A DNA stretch of 64,000 bases, from contig JAJCXR010000026.1 in NCBI GenBank assembly GCA_029263315.1, positions 186,001 to 250,000 of the forward strand, in the 5' to 3' direction. Within the stretch, counting starts at the first letter, position 1. Every line of letters starts with the position of its first letter. The notes below the pieces were generated by a model. That model did no database searches. It was given only the letters and a program-made list of their open reading frames with translations, and had not been told where the DNA came from. Origin of the DNA: Acidobacteriota bacterium (GTDB lineage Bacteria; Acidobacteriota; Thermoanaerobaculia; Multivoradales; J023). Below, one piece after another: positions 62,136-64,000 of this stretch. Made by a program: the position numbers and the translations under genes.

Positions 62136-64000
62136 TGGGAGATGGCGAGCCCAAGGAGCCGAACCTCCGAAGCTTTTTCGAAGGGTGCCTCCTCCTCGAC
62201 CTCGAAACGACGCCCGCCGAAGGCGCCGAGGCCGTGCGGCTCTTGGCCCTGGGAGCACAGCTCGGTGGAGAAAACCGCCATGGCCTGAGGTTCGAGGGTC
62301 GGTTCCGGCTCGACGATGCCCTAGCGGCGCTCGCTCGGCTGGCCGACAAGTCGCACAATCTGCTGGGGCACAATCTCCTCGACCACGATCTATCCATCCT
62401 TCGCACCTTGGCTCCCGGTCACCGAATCCATCGGTTGCCGGTGATCGATACCCTCTTTCTATCGCCCCTGGCCTTTCCGGAGAATCCTTACCATCGCCTG
62501 GTCAAGGACTACAAGCTGGTCAAAGACAGCCTCAACGATCCTTTGGCGGATGCCCGCCTGGCAGGGCGCGTGTTTGCCGAGCAATGGCAGCGCCTGGTCG
62601 CCTTGAACGCCGACCAACCCGAGCGCTTGCCGTTTTACGCCTATTGTTTTTTGGCGCTGGGGGATCGGGGGCCCGAGGAAATGCTCAGCCGTGGCCTAGC
62701 GGCAACTTTCGCTGCCGCCGGTGGTGGTGCGCCCTTGGATGGGGCACAGGCGCGGCGCCACGTGATGACGGCGTTAGGCGAGGTGGCTTGCTCGACAGCC
62801 CTCGCCAGGCCCGATTTCGAAGATCCGGAAAACCGTGTCGCCTGGGCCTTTGCAGCCGCCTGGCTGGATGTGGCCGGCGGCAGCTCGGTGGTGCCGCCTT
62901 GGGTGCGGCGACGTTTTCCGGCGATCGTGCCGCTTCTCGATCGGCTTCGCCAGCAGCCTTGCGGCCGCCGGGAATGCTCGTTCTGTCACCAAGAGCACGA
63001 TTCGCCAGCCCTGTTGCAGCGCTTCTTCGGATTTGCGGGCTTTCGCCCTCAGCCGACGTCGAGCGACGGCCAGGGTAGCCTGCAACGACAGATCACTGAG
63101 CGTGGGTTGGATGGCCAGTCGCTACTGGCCATCTTGCCGACGGGGGGCGGGAAATCCCTGTGCTACCAATTGCCGGCCTTGGTGCACCATCAGCGTCGGG
63201 GGGCCCTGACCGTCGTGGTCTCGCCGCTGCAAGCCCTGATGAAGGATCAGGTGGACCATCTGGCGGCGGCCACGGGTCTCGATTCGTCGGCCGCCCTTTA
63301 CGGATTGTTGACGCCTCCGGAACGCGGCCGGGTGCTCGAAGGGCTACGGCTCGGGGATTTGGCGTTGCTCTACGTCGCCCCCGAGCAACTCCGCAACATG
63401 TCGTTCCAGCGCACCATCGCGCAGCGGGAGATCGCCACTTGGGTCTTCGACGAGGCCCATTGCCTGTCCAAATGGGGGCACGATTTTCGCCCCGACTACT
63501 TGTACGCCTCCCGCTTCATCCGTCAGCTGGCGGAGCGCCAGGGCTGCAAGGTGCCGCCGGTGGCCTGTTTCACCGCCACCGCCAAGCAATCCGTCAAGGC
63601 GGAAATCCGCGAGCACTTCGCCGCCAATCTAGGGTTGCACTTGGCGACCTTCGAGAGCGCGGTCGAACGGCGGGAGCTGCGCTTTGCGGTCCATCGGGTC
63701 TCGGTGGCGGAGAAGATGGATCGCCTCTACGAGTGTTTGGCAGACGTCTTGACGGTGCGGGGTGGCAGCGCCGTCGTCTATTTCAATAGTCGACGACGTA
63801 GCGCCGAAGGGGCCAAATTTTTGACCACCCGGGGCATGCGCGCCGCGGCCTTCCACGCCGGCTTGAGCCAGGCGGAAAAACGCCACGTCCTGGAGGCCTT
63901 CATGCAAGGCGAGGTGGCGGTGGTTTGCGCCACCAACGCCTTCGGTATGGGCATCGACAAGGGCGATGTGCGGGCCGTCGTGCACGTCGATATTCCAGGC
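62135..64000 (+). CDS. exonuclease-RecQ helicase fusion (WRN-like), 3' end beyond window
   Basis: 622 residues visible; the frame is open to the last base. Residues 18-150 resemble a DEDD 3'-5' exonuclease: LLLDLETTPAEG (D22, E24), GHNLLDHDLSIL and a late DPLADARLAG. About residue 280 there is a Cys cluster, PCGRRECSFCHQEH. The RecQ helicase core follows: ILPTGGGKSLCYQLPALV, VVVSPLQALMKDQ, WVFDEAHCLSKWGHDFRPDY, FTATAK, YFNSRRRSAEG and ATNAFGMGIDKGDVR. The start overlaps the thrB stop by one base. RQC and HRDC domains, if present, lie outside. Confidence 0.87.
   Translation, partial: MGDGEPKEPNLRSFFEGCLLLDLETTPAEGAEAVRLLALGAQLGGENRHGLRFEGRFRLDDALAALARLADKSHNLLGHNLLDHDLSILRTLAPGHRIHRLPVIDTLFLSPLAFPENPYHRLVKDYKLVKDSLNDPLADARLAGRVFAEQWQRLVALNADQPERLPFYAYCFLALGDRGPEEMLSRGLAATFAAAGGGAPLDGAQARRHVMTALGEVACSTALARPDFEDPENRVAWAFAAAWLDVAGGSSVVPPWVRRRFPAIVPLLDRLRQQPCGRRECSFCHQEHDSPALLQRFFGFAGFRPQPTSSDGQGSLQRQITERGLDGQSLLAILPTGGGKSLCYQLPALVHHQRRGALTVVVSPLQALMKDQVDHLAAATGLDSSAALYGLLTPPERGRVLEGLRLGDLALLYVAPEQLRNMSFQRTIAQREIATWVFDEAHCLSKWGHDFRPDYLYASRFIRQLAERQGCKVPPVACFTATAKQSVKAEIREHFAANLGLHLATFESAVERRELRFAVHRVSVAEKMDRLYECLADVLTVRGGSAVVYFNSRRRSAEGAKFLTTRGMRAAAFHAGLSQAEKRHVLEAFMQGEVAVVCATNAFGMGIDKGDVRAVVHVDIPG

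Overview
The window is 64 kb of a GC-rich bacterial chromosome with dense, operon-organised genes. The gene content suggests Acidobacteriota (Thermoanaerobaculia-like), with moderate to low confidence. The supporting features are a SUF operon headed by an Rrf2 regulator and carrying SufU and a DUF59 protein, an AraC-HTH/TPR regulator, a FecR-domain protein beside mreB, an mre operon that continues into rng, and many sulfatase/alkaline-phosphatase-superfamily proteins. The left end (rsmG-parA-parB-bactofilin) is the arrangement usually found near a bacterial origin of replication. One tRNA (Asn-GTT) is present. I see no rRNA, CRISPR array, transposase, integrase or phage gene.

Layout. 1-2.7 kb: rsmG (cut by the window edge), parA, parB, bactofilin. 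3.2-6.7 kb (minus): two adjacent signal peptidases I, a small membrane protein and a membrane-anchored alkaline-phosphatase-fold protein with altered metal ligands. 7.1-8.2 kb: a lone pseudopilin and cutA. 8.2-14.5 kb (minus): a complete suf operon (rrf2, sufB, sufC, sufD, sufS, sufU, sufT) with a good promoter overlapped by two palindromes. 14.7-18.4 kb (minus): hybrid sensor kinase, AI-2E-type exporter, HU-like protein, small hypothetical. 18.5-23.8 kb (plus): amino-acid-type ABC binding lipoprotein, Wzm/Wzt polysaccharide exporter, DUF3467 protein, threonine synthase. 23.8-26.1 kb (minus): RND/MMPL exporter. 26.5-30.3 kb: tyrosine catabolism (hppD, hmgA), an alpha/beta hydrolase and a cyclic-nucleotide-binding/FHA protein.

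30.3-35.7 kb is the most unusual part. It holds a TIGR04282-type glycosyltransferase, an ArsM-like arsenite methyltransferase, a radical SAM/SPASM-like enzyme, a calcineurin-like phosphoesterase with an altered first metal motif, and an FAD-dependent oxidoreductase. I read it as a candidate pathway for an organoarsenical (arsenosugar-like) or similar metabolite that lacks a canonical ArsS.

35.7-41.3 kb: ferrochelatase, a HAD phosphatase, acetyl-CoA synthetase, tRNA-Asn and a secreted sulfatase-like enzyme. 41.4-43.2 kb (minus): AraC-TPR regulator. 43.4-52.6 kb (minus): the cell-shape operon mreB-mreC-mreD-mrdA-rodA, continuing into rng and a kinase/glycoside-hydrolase-like fusion. 52.7-64 kb: FecR-domain protein, a SurA/PpiD-type foldase, ruvA-ruvB, a lipid kinase, a B12/radical SAM protein, homoserine kinase and a WRN-like exonuclease-RecQ helicase that runs off the right end.

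A recurrent small-scale feature is short tandem duplication (14-18 bp units, 2-4 copies) at gene junctions and inside two genes. This suggests slippage-driven sequence turnover throughout the chromosome.
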